From Sporosarcina sp. ACRSM (lineage in GTDB: Bacteria; Bacillota; Bacilli; Bacillales_A; Planococcaceae): a DNA stretch of 64,000 nucleotides. Every line of letters starts with the position of its first letter. The stretch's first letter is position 1. Shown here piece after piece: positions 8,056 to 16,644 of the stretch. The position numbers were made by a program, and so were the translations under genes. The notes beneath the pieces were generated by a model that saw only the letters and a list, made by a program, of their open reading frames with translations, was not told the DNA's origin and did not search any database. The stretch is taken from NCBI RefSeq assembly GCF_022346545.1, contig NZ_JAKRNU010000010.1, forward strand, positions 62,001-126,000, given 5' to 3'.

Positions 8056-9303
8056 GTGAAGAAGGGTTGGATGAGGTTTTTTGCTTTAGGGATGGCTGTT
8101 TCATTGCTGGGAGCGTGTACGAAAGAAGAGCAAGCGGAGGAAGAATTGCCTGAGCTTGATGCGGAAAGCGCGTTAGCAGAATTGAGAGATGAATTGAATG
8201 AGGGGGGAGATACAGAGCAAGCAGCAAAAAAACGCCCTTCTGGAGATGGCAGCCTCAATCCGAACTTAGCCGTCATGACGGAAGGGGAAGTGGAAATTCT
8301 CTATACGAATGAAAAACCGGTGATGCTCCATGATATGGACGGTTTTTTAGTGTCGATCGATAAATACCAGGTTTCAAAAGTGTCCGATGTTAACCGCCTA
8401 AGTGAGAGCATTTTCAAAGAGGAAACTGGAGGCTATGTCGTTACGGCACTGATGCGGATTGAAAATAATCGGAAAGCGCCTGTCTACTATTCAAATTACG
8501 CATCCATTATCTTGGAAGATCGTCAAGATCGCGTGACGGGCAATACGTATTATTTTGTTCCACAAGATGAAATGTTGCGTTCCGATCATCCTGAAGAAAT
8601 GGATCTTTATTCACCGGGATATAAAAAGCAAGGGTTTCAATCATTTGTCTTGACGGAAGAACAATATGCGAAGATGGAGAACACACATCCTAAAATCGTC
8701 ATTCAAGGAAATGCGAGGGAAAAGAAAGACGATTATTCGCGGAAGTACGGGGATGCCGTTTTCGAATTCCCTTATAGTGATGCATCTGAAAAAGAATTTC
8801 TCACGTCTCCTGTATTTTACCAAGACGAGATCGTCAATCAGAACTTAGGCACAAAAACGATGCTCTTTGAGAAGAAGGGAATTGGGCAATTATTGAGCCT
8901 TGGGGGTGTCGATGTCGAATTCGATGGCGTTGAATATACGGAAGTCGATGTGTCGCCTGCGCAAATGGATAAGTTCTACAGATTCGAGGAAAGCGATGCC
9001 GTTTACGCGTTGACGGCCAAATTCCGAATCGAAAATAATTCAGAGGAAACATTGGAGTTAGGTGCTATTTACTCCACGCTTTCTGATGCAAATGGAAACC
9101 GGTATCGACGGGAAGGCATGCTGGAGCCAGATCAGATTCGAATCCTTGAACCGGGGGAATCGGGTGAAAAATTTCACGTCTTTTTATTGACAGCAGAAGA
9201 ATTGGAGCAAATCGATTCGCCCGTCTTGACATTCGGTCCTTTCGGAGGCAGTGACAAAAGACTATTCAAAGGGCGGGATCTCGCCTTTAAAGTCCCGTAT
9301 TAA
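8056..9303 (+). CDS. Lipoprotein, DUF5068-like (paralog 2)
   Basis: Paralog of the preceding gene (415 aa), aligning along its whole length: LNPNLAVMTEGEVEILYTN, LHDMDGFLVSIDKYQVSKV, SPGYKKQGFQSFVLTEEQYA and a near-identical C-terminus LFKGRDLAFKVPY. GTG 8056 follows AGGAG at 8041-8045. The signal peptide ends in lipobox LGAC. It is expected on the outer face of the membrane. I see no catalytic motif. The two modules suggest a binding or structural role. Confidence 0.75.
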   Translation: MKKGWMRFFALGMAVSLLGACTKEEQAEEELPELDAESALAELRDELNEGGDTEQAAKKRPSGDGSLNPNLAVMTEGEVEILYTNEKPVMLHDMDGFLVSIDKYQVSKVSDVNRLSESIFKEETGGYVVTALMRIENNRKAPVYYSNYASIILEDRQDRVTGNTYYFVPQDEMLRSDHPEEMDLYSPGYKKQGFQSFVLTEEQYAKMENTHPKIVIQGNAREKKDDYSRKYGDAVFEFPYSDASEKEFLTSPVFYQDEIVNQNLGTKTMLFEKKGIGQLLSLGGVDVEFDGVEYTEVDVSPAQMDKFYRFEESDAVYALTAKFRIENNSEETLELGAIYSTLSDANGNRYRREGMLEPDQIRILEPGESGEKFHVFLLTAEELEQIDSPVLTFGPFGGSDKRLFKGRDLAFKVPY

Positions 9304-9331
9304 GAGCACTCAAATTCGAGTGCTTTTCTTA
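9304..9331 (+). terminator. Intrinsic terminator of paralog 2
   Basis: AGCACTC/GAGTGCT stem with a 6-base loop and a TTTTCTT tail, starting right after the stop codon. Confidence 0.8.
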
Positions 9332-9370
9332 ATGCTGACCATGGTTGCAAACTGCGAGATTTTTTGCAAG

Positions 9371-9403
9371 AAAAAAGCCATTCCCTAAAGGGAATGGCTT
9401 TTG
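9371..9403 (-). terminator. Intrinsic terminator of the cold-shock gene
   Basis: Perfect stem AAAAGCCATTCCC/GGGAATGGCTTTT. On the minus strand it ends in a T run. It follows the csp stop at 9420. Confidence 0.8.
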
Positions 9404-9419
9404 AATGGTTAAATTCAAA

Positions 9420-9620
9420 TTAGTTTTTAACTACGTTTGTAGCTTGAAGACCGCGTTGGCCTTGCTCGATTTCAAACGTTACGTCTTGGCCTTCTTCAAG
9501 AGACTTGAAGCCTTCGCCTTGGATAGCGGAGAAGTGTACGAATACGTCGTCGCCATCTTCACGTTCGATGAATCCAAAACCTTTTTCTGCGTTAAACCAT
9601 TTTACTTTACCTTGTTCCAT
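9420..9620 (-). CDS. Cold-shock protein (CspA/CspB family)
   Basis: A 66-aa single-strand nucleic acid chaperone of the OB fold. RNP1 (KGFGFI) and RNP2 (VFVHFSAI) are both present, followed by the usual [21 protein letters not shown]. The frame is open further upstream, but AGGAGG stands just before ATG 9620, which gives the canonical start [10 protein letters not shown]. About 100 bases of untranslated leader lie upstream (to about 9740), as is usual for csp genes whose mRNA leader responds to cold. The exact paralog (cspB, cspC or cspD) cannot be told. Confidence 0.95.
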   Translation of the reverse strand: MEQGKVKWFNAEKGFGFIEREDGDDVFVHFSAIQGEGFKSLEEGQDVTFEIEQGQRGLQATNVVKN

Positions 9621-9779
9621 GTTTGTTTCCTCCTCGTGTGCTTTGTGCACACATTGTGTTACTATCCTTGCTCAAGTCTTGAAGCGGTCAAGATGTACTC
9701 GAGACCATCGCGCCGAACAAAAATAATTCTTCTTTATCATAACAGAGCCTAAATGACAATGCAAGCTAAATACATGAAG

Positions 9780-10778
9780 TTAGAAAAACAAATTTAAAAC
9801 TTGGTAAACGAGTGCGGCAATTAATGCTGAAATCGGCAATGTAATGACCCATGTCATGACAATCTTCTGAGCGACGCCCCATTTAACGCCTTTCACACGC
9901 TGTGCAGACCCTACTCCCATGATAGCGGAAGAAATAACATGCGTCGTACTGACAGGTAAGTGAATCAGTGTCGCTCCGAAAATGATGATTGCGGATGATA
10001 AGTCTGCCGCGGCTCCATTCACAGGACGGATCTTCATGATCTTACCGCCAACCGTCTTGATGATTTTGTAACCACCGATTGACGTTCCAAGCCCCATCGC
10101 AGTTGCTGCAGCAATCCGGACCCAAAGCTGGATGTCGTCTCCTGCTTGCATTTCCGCAGCGATAAGAGCCATCGTAATAATCCCCATTGCCTTTTGTGCA
10201 TCGTTCGTACCGTGGGTGAAGGATTGTAGTGCGGCGGTACCGATCTGCATATAGCGGAATCGTTTATTGGCCTTGAACAAGTTTCTGTTTTTAAATAACA
10301 CCTTGAACAGTGACATCATCAAGAATCCACCAGCAAGAGCGATAAAAGGAGAAATGATAAGCGCCTGCAAGATTTTCAAAAAGCCGGTGTAATTCAAAAT
10401 GCCGAAACCGGCTGCAGAAATAGCCGCGCCAGCGATCGATCCGATCAAAGCATGCGATGAACTGGATGGAATCCCGTAGTACCAAGTAATGAGATTCCAT
10501 GCGATCGCTGCAGTCAAAGCCGCTAAAATAACGAGCGATCCATTATCAAGTACAAAAGGATCGACAATATCTTTTGAAATGGTTTTGGCGACGCCTGTAA
10601 ATGTCAATGCACCGACAAAGTTCATAACAGCCGCCATCAAAACTGCGGTGCGCGGTTTTAGCGCACGTGTAGATACGGAAGTCGCGATGGCATTTGCTGT
10701 ATCATGGAAACCATTGATGAAATCGAAAGCAAGTGCAAAAACGACAACGAGTATCGTTAGGAGAAGTATTGTATCCAT
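9780..10778 (-). CDS. pit: Low-affinity inorganic phosphate transporter, PiT family
   Basis: Membrane symporter of 332 aa (about ten transmembrane helices) driving phosphate uptake with protons or metal-phosphate complexes. Both PiT signatures are visible: GFHDTANAIATSVSTRAL near residue 22 and FTHGTNDAQKAMGI near residue 190. It lies 11 bases downstream of the PhoU-like partner, matching the B. subtilis ykaA-pit arrangement. Ribosome site GGAGGAGACC. Confidence 0.93.
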   Translation of the reverse strand: MDTILLLTILVVVFALAFDFINGFHDTANAIATSVSTRALKPRTAVLMAAVMNFVGALTFTGVAKTISKDIVDPFVLDNGSLVILAALTAAIAWNLITWYYGIPSSSSHALIGSIAGAAISAAGFGILNYTGFLKILQALIISPFIALAGGFLMMSLFKVLFKNRNLFKANKRFRYMQIGTAALQSFTHGTNDAQKAMGIITMALIAAEMQAGDDIQLWVRIAAATAMGLGTSIGGYKIIKTVGGKIMKIRPVNGAAADLSSAIIIFGATLIHLPVSTTHVISSAIMGVGSAQRVKGVKWGVAQKIVMTWVITLPISALIAALVYQVLNLFF

Positions 10779-10789
10779 TGGTCTCCTCC

Positions 10790-11410
10790 TTACGCGTTAC
10801 GCATAATGATGGTTTCGATTGTGTTGGCAACATCTTGGCAGTAATCCGCGATTTCTTCGAGTTGCTCATAGATGTCTTTGAATTGGATGATACGAATTGG
10901 ATCTTTTTCAGTGATGAAAAGTTGTTTGATGGATGTACGCTGCACTTCATCGCAAATGCGTTCGTATTCTTTGATGAGCACAGCATGTTCGCGCATCGCT
11001 TCGAGTTTCTTCCGTGAAAGTAACTCCATCGCTTTGACAATTTCGTCTGTACTTTTCACAATGTTTTCCATGAATTTCTGAACGTATTCGTCAATTTCAG
11101 TGAGGGAGAACATTTCAAGATGCGCAGCGAAACTTTCAATGCCATCTAGAATGTCATCCATTTTAATGGCCAATTGTAAAATGTCTTCCCGTTCAATCGG
11201 CGTCATGAATGATTTGTTTAGCTTCGAAATAAGATCATGGATGAGGTCATCACCCTCTGTCTCATATTTTTTGAGTTTAATGCTTACCTCTTTCAGATCA
11301 GCTACATTGGACACTTTGAAATTATCTGCATAATGGACTGCTTCTTTTACATTTTCAGCAATTGCCAATAGTGCTGCGAAAAAAGGATCTGCTTTTTTTT
11401 TATTAAACAT
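10790..11410 (-). CDS. DUF47 / PhoU-like accessory protein of the phosphate transporter
   Basis: A 206-aa cytosolic helical-bundle protein of the DUF47 (PhoU-like) family. Telltale segments are LKKYETEGDDLIHDLISKLNK, TPIEREDILQLAIKMDDILD and the C-terminal LEEIADYCQDVANTIETI. Members are encoded beside PiT transporters and thought to modulate them; the homolog in B. subtilis is YkaA. The Glu/Asp pairs are the expected metal-cluster ligands. First gene of the two-gene operon. Confidence 0.9.
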   Translation of the reverse strand: MFNKKKADPFFAALLAIAENVKEAVHYADNFKVSNVADLKEVSIKLKKYETEGDDLIHDLISKLNKSFMTPIEREDILQLAIKMDDILDGIESFAAHLEMFSLTEIDEYVQKFMENIVKSTDEIVKAMELLSRKKLEAMREHAVLIKEYERICDEVQRTSIKQLFITEKDPIRIIQFKDIYEQLEEIADYCQDVANTIETIIMRNA

Positions 11411-11811
11411 TGTCGCGCCTCCAACCCGTTAAGGGAGATAATATTTTGCATTCCTATATCATAGCAAAAACAATTTGATAAACGAACAAATTTCGACGGA
11501 GTTCGTGAAAAATTTACACAAACTTTACAAACGTCCTATAGTGGCTCAACAATAATATGATTAGTGCGAAAATGGCGTGCGTGAACCAATGCCAGCTAGT
11601 CACCAGTATTGTTACCTAAAACGGTGATTTCATGACGCATCGTTCTTATATAAAGCGTTGACTACTGTATACCCTTTTTCTTCCTTTGGTTAACGTGAAG
11701 AACAATTGGAGCAGATCGCGATGCCTAAAAAACTTTTGAATAATTTGAAACCAATGCAGGCGTCGTCCGTATAAATAAGTGAGGTGAAAAGGTGAAAGTG
11801 GAGGTGATGAA
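11411..11811. other. Intergenic region between the divergent pit operon and the flotillin operon
   Basis: About 400 bases without a convincing gene. It holds the promoters of both flanking operons. Two TTTACA hexamers at 11513-11518 and 11524-11529 are spaced by 5 bases (11-base period), the geometry of a PhoP box; only one pair is present. A possible 17-codon frame (11721-11774, starting MPKKLLNN) has a poor ribosome site and is left unannotated. Confidence 0.3.
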
Positions 11812-12345
11812 ATGGAACTGTTCGGGATGCCGATTGTGCAAATCTATTTAATCGTGTTGATCATTGCAGGCCTTGCGACGTTATTATATCTTTTCTTCAG
11901 CGATATGACGGAAGGAATAGGAGAGGCTAGTCCATTTTTAGATCCGGCGGTTATTCTTCCATTCATAACATTTTTGGCGGCAGGCGGTTATATTTTGGAA
12001 CTTGTCACGGCTTGGAACAGCGGAATCATACTACTTCTCTCGCTAATCGCCGCGTTTGTACTTGATTTACTACTTTATTTCTTTGTTCTTCTTCCGCTAA
12101 GATCGGCGGAAGTGTCGCTCGCTTATACAGATGAGTCGTTGCAAGGGCAAGTTGGGAAAGTGATTGTCCCTGTGCCGGTTGATGGGTTCGGTGAAATCGT
12201 TATCGAAACAGTGAACGGCCTCATTTCGAAAAGGGCGGCGGGATACGAGAATACGGCCATTGAGTATGGAAAAGAAGTATTGGTGATCGAAGTGAAGGAT
12301 GGGACATTCATCGTCAAAGAGTATGAACCATTCCGCTTTAAATAA
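11812..12345 (+). CDS. NfeD-like membrane protein (YuaF type)
   Basis: A 177-aa protein with three to four transmembrane helices (residues about 8-28, 45-65, 70-100) followed by a C-terminal OB-fold domain (SLQGQVGKVIVPVPVDGFGEI...). This layout is that of NfeD1b proteins, which pair with flotillins in membrane microdomains. The start ATG 11812 follows the strong ribosome site GGAGGTGAT. The flotillin gene follows after 18 bases, as in B. subtilis yuaF-floT. Confidence 0.88.
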   Translation: MELFGMPIVQIYLIVLIIAGLATLLYLFFSDMTEGIGEASPFLDPAVILPFITFLAAGGYILELVTAWNSGIILLLSLIAAFVLDLLLYFFVLLPLRSAEVSLAYTDESLQGQVGKVIVPVPVDGFGEIVIETVNGLISKRAAGYENTAIEYGKEVLVIEVKDGTFIVKEYEPFRFK

Positions 12346-12363
12346 TGTAAAGGGGGAAAAAAG

Positions 12364-13923
12364 ATGGGTATTTGGATTGCAATTGGAATTGTTGCTTTTG
12401 TGTTGTTGGCGATCATCCTCGTCTATGTGTCGAAATATAAGACAGTCGGACCGGACGAAGCATTGATTGTTACAGGAAGTTATTTAGGATCGAAAAATGT
12501 ACATACGGATGAATCGGGCAACCGCATTAAAATCATTCGCGGTGGCGGGACATTCGTCTTCCCGGTGTTCCAACAATCGGAACCATTGAGCTTATTATCA
12601 AGCAAGCTTGAAGTCACAACGCCGGAAGTGTATACGGAACAAGGTGTGCCGGTCATGGCAGATGGGACCGCAATCATTAAAATCGGCGGTTCGATTTCTG
12701 AAATCGCCACGGCTGCTGAGCAGTTTTTAGGAAAGTCGAAAGAAGATCGGGAAAACGAAGCGAAGGAAGTATTAGAAGGGCATTTGCGTTCTATCCTCGG
12801 TTCGATGACGGTTGAAGAGATTTACAAAAACCGTGATAAGTTTTCACAGGAAGTGCAGCGTGTCGCTTCTCAGGACCTTGCGAAAATGGGGCTTGTCATT
12901 GTTTCATTTACAATCAAAGACGTCCGTGACAAAAATGGATATCTTGATTCACTCGGGAAACCGCGTATCGCCCAAGTGAGACGTGATGCGGACATCGCAA
13001 CAGCTGAAGCAGAGAAGGAAACACGTATTAAAAACGCAGAGGCATCAAAAGAAGCACAGAAAGCTGAAATTGAGCGCGCAACGGAAATTGCAGAAGCTGA
13101 AAAAGAAAACCAGCTGAAAATTGCGGAATTCCGCCTAGAGCAGGACGTCGCAAAAGCGCGTGCCGACCAAGCGTACGAGTTGCAATCCGCCCGTTCCAAA
13201 CAGGAAGTTATGGAACAAGAGATGCAAATCCAGATCATTGAACGGCAAAAGCAAATTGAACTTGAAGAGAAAGAAATTTTACGTCGTGAAAGACAATATG
13301 ACTCTGAAGTGAAGAAAAAAGCGGACGCGGATCGTTACGCCGTCGAGCAAAACGCCGCGGCCGACAAATCCCGCCAGCTTGCGGAAGCAGATGCAGAGAA
13401 ATACCGCATTGAAGCAAGGGCGAAAGCGGAAGCTGAAAAAATCCGCTTAGATGGTTTGGCGAAAGCCGACTCCGAACGCGCGCAAGGGGAAACTGAAGCG
13501 GAAATCATCCGCCTGAAAGGTCTTGCCGAAGCGGAAGCGAAACGAAAAATCGCTGAGGCATTCGAACATTATGGCGAAGCTGCCGTGTTGGATATGATCG
13601 TCCGCATGGTTCCTGAATATGCGAAACAAATCGCGAGTCCACTTTCGAATATCGATAAAATTACAGTTGTTGACACGGGTAGTGGCGAAGGCGGCGGTGC
13701 CAATAAAGTGACATCGTATGCAACCAACTTAATGTCGACGTTGCAAGAATCATTGAAAGCCTCATCAGGTATTGATGTAAAAGAAATGCTCGAAAACTAT
13801 TCTGGTAAGAATAATATCCGCCCAAGCATCGACCACTTGGCAAACGAAGTGAAAGCTGCCAACGAAAAGCAACCCGCACAACCACGCGTTGCACAAGAAA
13901 TGGCAGCCGACGAAGCGGAATAA
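12364..13923 (+). CDS. floT: Flotillin-like scaffold protein
   Basis: A 519-aa flotillin. An N-terminal membrane hairpin (IAIGIVAFVLLAIILVYVS) is followed by an SPFH/band-7 domain (about 30-220: VGPDEALIVTGSYLG, PVMADGTAIIKIGGS, FTIKDVRD). A long Glu/Ala-rich coiled coil (about 220-410, repeated AEAEKE/AEA units) and a C-terminal assembly region follow. It organises functional membrane microdomains with the NfeD partner upstream. Length and layout match YuaG/FloT of B. subtilis (509 aa). Confidence 0.95.
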   Translation: MGIWIAIGIVAFVLLAIILVYVSKYKTVGPDEALIVTGSYLGSKNVHTDESGNRIKIIRGGGTFVFPVFQQSEPLSLLSSKLEVTTPEVYTEQGVPVMADGTAIIKIGGSISEIATAAEQFLGKSKEDRENEAKEVLEGHLRSILGSMTVEEIYKNRDKFSQEVQRVASQDLAKMGLVIVSFTIKDVRDKNGYLDSLGKPRIAQVRRDADIATAEAEKETRIKNAEASKEAQKAEIERATEIAEAEKENQLKIAEFRLEQDVAKARADQAYELQSARSKQEVMEQEMQIQIIERQKQIELEEKEILRRERQYDSEVKKKADADRYAVEQNAAADKSRQLAEADAEKYRIEARAKAEAEKIRLDGLAKADSERAQGETEAEIIRLKGLAEAEAKRKIAEAFEHYGEAAVLDMIVRMVPEYAKQIASPLSNIDKITVVDTGSGEGGGANKVTSYATNLMSTLQESLKASSGIDVKEMLENYSGKNNIRPSIDHLANEVKAANEKQPAQPRVAQEMAADEAE

Positions 13924-13940
13924 ACGATAGTAAAAGGAAT

Positions 13941-13970
13941 CCAGCACGCGTGCCGCGTGCTGGATTTTTT
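13941..13970 (+). terminator. Intrinsic terminator of the flotillin operon
   Basis: Ten-bp perfect stem CCAGCACGCG/CGCGTGCTGG with a 3-base loop and ATTTTTT tail. Confidence 0.85.
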
Positions 13971-14000
13971 AATCACCCCAAGCGCTTCTAACAGCCTGAG

Positions 14001-14380
14001 CGTGCTCAAAGTGATTGCTCTCACGCTCAAGAAAGTCGCTTCGCGCTCAAAGCGAGCCCCGCCGCGCTCAAGAAAGTTGCTTCGCGCTCAAAGCGAGCCC
14101 CGCCGCGCTCAAGAAATTCGCTTCGCGCTCAAAGCGAGCCCCGTCGCGCTCAAGAAAGTTGCTTCGCGCTCAAAGCGAGCCCCGCCGCGCTCAAGAAAGT
14201 TGCTTCGCGCTCAAAGCGAGCCCCGCCGCGCTCAAGAAAGTTGCTTCGCGCTCAAAGCGAGCCCCGTCGCGCTCAAGAAAGTCGCTTCGCGCTCAAAGTG
14301 GGCACCGTCACGCTCAAAAACCCCTCCACGCGCTCAAAGCAAGAACCACCGTGCTCTAGTATGTCCAAGTACGCTCAGAA
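14001..14380. repeat. 41-bp-period tandem repeat built on GCGCTCAA
   Basis: The motif CGCGCTCAA(A/G) recurs every 20-21 bases from 14001 to about 14372. The pairs form a 41-bp period with starts at 14022, 14063, 14104, 14145, 14186, 14227, 14268 and 14309; the ends are degenerate. Many units contain the mini-palindrome CGCTcaaAGCG. A related short array lies at 38124-38207. The whole run is open in more than one frame only because it is stop-poor; no ribosome site or start supports a protein. It lies between the floT terminator and an ABC exporter operon. Confidence 0.9.
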
Positions 14381-14514
14381 AAACCTTCGCGCACCCACCC
14401 TCTCTCCCCTATAACAACTAAAAACCTTAAGAAAATCTTCATTTTTATCCTTCATCCTCCTTAAGAATCTCCACCTACAATGAAATCAGCAAAGAAAGTT
14501 GGAGGGGTTCCTAA

Positions 14515-15213
14515 TTGATCAGTGTCAGGAATTTAAATCATTCATTCAAGATTGGAAAGAAAGGGAAAGAGAGGGAAGTACCTGTTCTGAAAGGTTTGAC
14601 GTTTGATGTGGCGGACGGTGAAATTGTATCCATCGTTGGTAAGAGTGGATCCGGCAAGTCGACATTGCTACATATCATGGCGGGTTTTTTAACGCCAGAT
14701 AGTGGGGAAATCCGTGTGAAGGGGACCAAGACATCTTCATTCAGTGAAGCGGAAAATGCAAAATTTCGGTTGAATCATTTCGGTTTCGTTTTCCAAAACT
14801 TTCAGCTGATGCCCGGTTTGACGGCGTTTGAAAATGTTGAACTTCCACTGAAGTTAAAAGGGATTGGCAAAAGCGAACGGCGGAAGAAAGTGAAGGAACT
14901 CATGCAAAGTATCGGTCTGACTGAAGTGCAAGACCATTACCCGAATGAATTATCCGGCGGACAGCAACAGCGCGTCAGTATTGCGCGAGCGTTGATTACA
15001 GATCCGCCTGTCATCTTCGCGGACGAGCCGACAGGAAGTTTGGATTCGGAAACGGAGCAGGATGTACTGTTGCTCATCCAGTCGCTTAACAAAGCAAGAG
15101 GAATCACATTCGTCATTATTACGCATGATGATGAAGTGGCGCACACAGCAGACCGAGTCTATCGGATGCATGATGGAGAATTGACGGAAGGGGGGAGACC
15201 CCATGCAATTTAA
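14515..15213 (+). CDS. ABC transporter ATP-binding protein, MacB/LolD type
   Basis: A 232-aa ATPase. Walker A GKSGSGKST near residue 43, Q-loop VFQNFQLMPGLT, signature LSGGQQQRVSIARAL near 145, Walker B VIFADEPTGSLDS and switch His in THDDEVAH. The GLTAFENVELPL and DEPTGSLDS signatures place it in the MacB/LolD/FtsE group that drives mechanotransmission or peptide export. Start TTG 14515 follows GGAGGGG by 7 bases. It overlaps the permease gene by 11 bases. The exported substrate is unknown; no sensor kinase pair is adjacent. Confidence 0.9.
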   Translation: MISVRNLNHSFKIGKKGKEREVPVLKGLTFDVADGEIVSIVGKSGSGKSTLLHIMAGFLTPDSGEIRVKGTKTSSFSEAENAKFRLNHFGFVFQNFQLMPGLTAFENVELPLKLKGIGKSERRKKVKELMQSIGLTEVQDHYPNELSGGQQQRVSIARALITDPPVIFADEPTGSLDSETEQDVLLLIQSLNKARGITFVIITHDDEVAHTADRVYRMHDGELTEGGRPHAI

Positions 15214-16477
15214 GGACCAAATTGATTTTGTGAGGCAACATATCACGAAAAATAAGATGCGTGTTTTTATGACTGTGCTGGCTGCGACAATGGGGACGGC
15301 TTTCCTCATCGTCTTGGCATCCGTAGGGTTCGGTCTTCACGAAACTATTCGTGATAGTATTTTATCGAATCGGAAAGTGACCGAGCTTGAGGTATATAGC
15401 AGTGAAATGAATCAGGAAAAAGTGGATGAGTTGAAGAAACGAGACCATGTCAAAGCGGTTGTTTATCGCCAGTTCGTCAATGCTGAACAGCAAGTGAAAC
15501 TCGGGGATCTGACAAGTACCAGCAGAATGACTGTGACAGACTTCGTGGAAGAAGGGAAAGCGAACTTCTCCCTTGCGGAAGGCCGTTTACCTAAAACGGC
15601 AGAGGAAGTTATTGTCGGCAGTCATTTTGGACAATATTTAATGAGTGAAGAAGAGTTGGAAGGGGAGTCGGAAGTCAAAGGCTACGACGGCGACTTGATT
15701 GGCAAACATATATCCTACCAATTGCAGGACTTTGAAGGAAATCCGATTGGCAAGGAATTGCAGCTGACCATTGTCGGGGTCGGCAAGAAGCCAGCGAAGG
15801 ATTGGGATCAGGACCAGAATATTTATGGAGATGCTTTGATAATCCCTGCGATCGAACAAATCTATTTTGCAGAAGTAGAACAGGATAAGGACGAGCAATC
15901 ATTATTTTATGGCAATGTTAGCGTACATGCCGATCACTTGGAAAATGTGAAAGCCTTATCGAAGGAATTGAAGGATGACGGGTATAGTGTGTATTCCATT
16001 GCGGACGAGCTGGAGCAACTCGATGTCTTTTTCTTGGCGTTAAAAGCGGGGCTGATATTCGTAGGAACAATTGCTATTTTGATTGCATCGATCGGAATTT
16101 TCAATACGATGACAATGGCTGTAACCGAGCGGACACGTGAGATCGGTGTGATGAAAGCGATCGGAGCGGATCCGAAATTGATTCAGCGGCTATTTTTAAT
16201 GGAAAGTGCGTGGATTGGGGTAATTGGAACGGTGCTTGCTATCGTGATTTCATACGGAGTCAGTGTTGTGTCAAATTATATTTTACCTATTATCGTTTCA
16301 GCGGCTCTTGGCGAAGAGGATCTCGGTGGCATGGATGTGACGTTTTCAATCATTCCTTGGCAACTTGTCGTGATTGCTTCTACGATTAGTATCGGAGTGG
16401 CAATGATTTCCGGGTGGCGTCCAGCTCGGAAGGCAACAAAAATCGATGTGATCCAAGCATTGCGTCAAGAACTTTAA
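15203..16477 (+). CDS. ABC transporter permease, FtsX/MacB family
   Basis: A 424-aa permease with the MacB fold: one N-terminal helix (residues about 18-42), a large extracytoplasmic domain (about 45-275), then three C-terminal helices. The FtsX core (about 280-424) contains IASIGIFNTMTMAVTERTREIG and IGWRPARKATKIDVIQALR-like ending. Overlap with the ATPase gene indicates one complex. Likely role: export or extraction of a peptide, lipid or lipoprotein; not determinable here. Confidence 0.88.
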   Translation: MQFKDQIDFVRQHITKNKMRVFMTVLAATMGTAFLIVLASVGFGLHETIRDSILSNRKVTELEVYSSEMNQEKVDELKKRDHVKAVVYRQFVNAEQQVKLGDLTSTSRMTVTDFVEEGKANFSLAEGRLPKTAEEVIVGSHFGQYLMSEEELEGESEVKGYDGDLIGKHISYQLQDFEGNPIGKELQLTIVGVGKKPAKDWDQDQNIYGDALIIPAIEQIYFAEVEQDKDEQSLFYGNVSVHADHLENVKALSKELKDDGYSVYSIADELEQLDVFFLALKAGLIFVGTIAILIASIGIFNTMTMAVTERTREIGVMKAIGADPKLIQRLFLMESAWIGVIGTVLAIVISYGVSVVSNYILPIIVSAALGEEDLGGMDVTFSIIPWQLVVIASTISIGVAMISGWRPARKATKIDVIQALRQEL

Positions 16478-16489
16478 ACAGGCAACAGG

Positions 16490-16521
16490 CAACCACCTTC
16501 TTTCCCAGGTGGTTGTTTTTT
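16490..16521 (+). terminator. Intrinsic terminator of the ABC exporter operon
   Basis: CAACCACCT/AGGTGGTTG stem, 8-base loop, TTTTTT tail. A short piece of the mosaic repeat family (GTCTAG ... ACGCTTTTGTTT, about 16524-16556) follows it. Confidence 0.88.
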
Positions 16522-16644
16522 GTTGTCTAGGTACCAAGCGCCTTACGCTTTTGTTTCATTCAGAGAATGCTATAATGAAAGTCGAAGTGAAAGAAAGAAT
16601 AGTCAATAAAATCACCAAGTACTTATAGAAAGAAGTTGTATGAA

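Noticed and set aside
9405-9752. 115-codon plus-strand frame
   Set aside because: It is the antisense of the cold-shock gene and starts inside that gene's terminator hairpin.
14001-14380. CRISPR array
   Set aside because: Repeats are contiguous with no unique spacers of constant length, and no cas genes are near.
13957-14421. Long overlapping open frames of 154 and 114 codons
   Set aside because: They run through the 41-bp repeat, are open in several frames because the repeat is stop-poor, and have no ribosome site; Arg/Ser/Ala low-complexity product.
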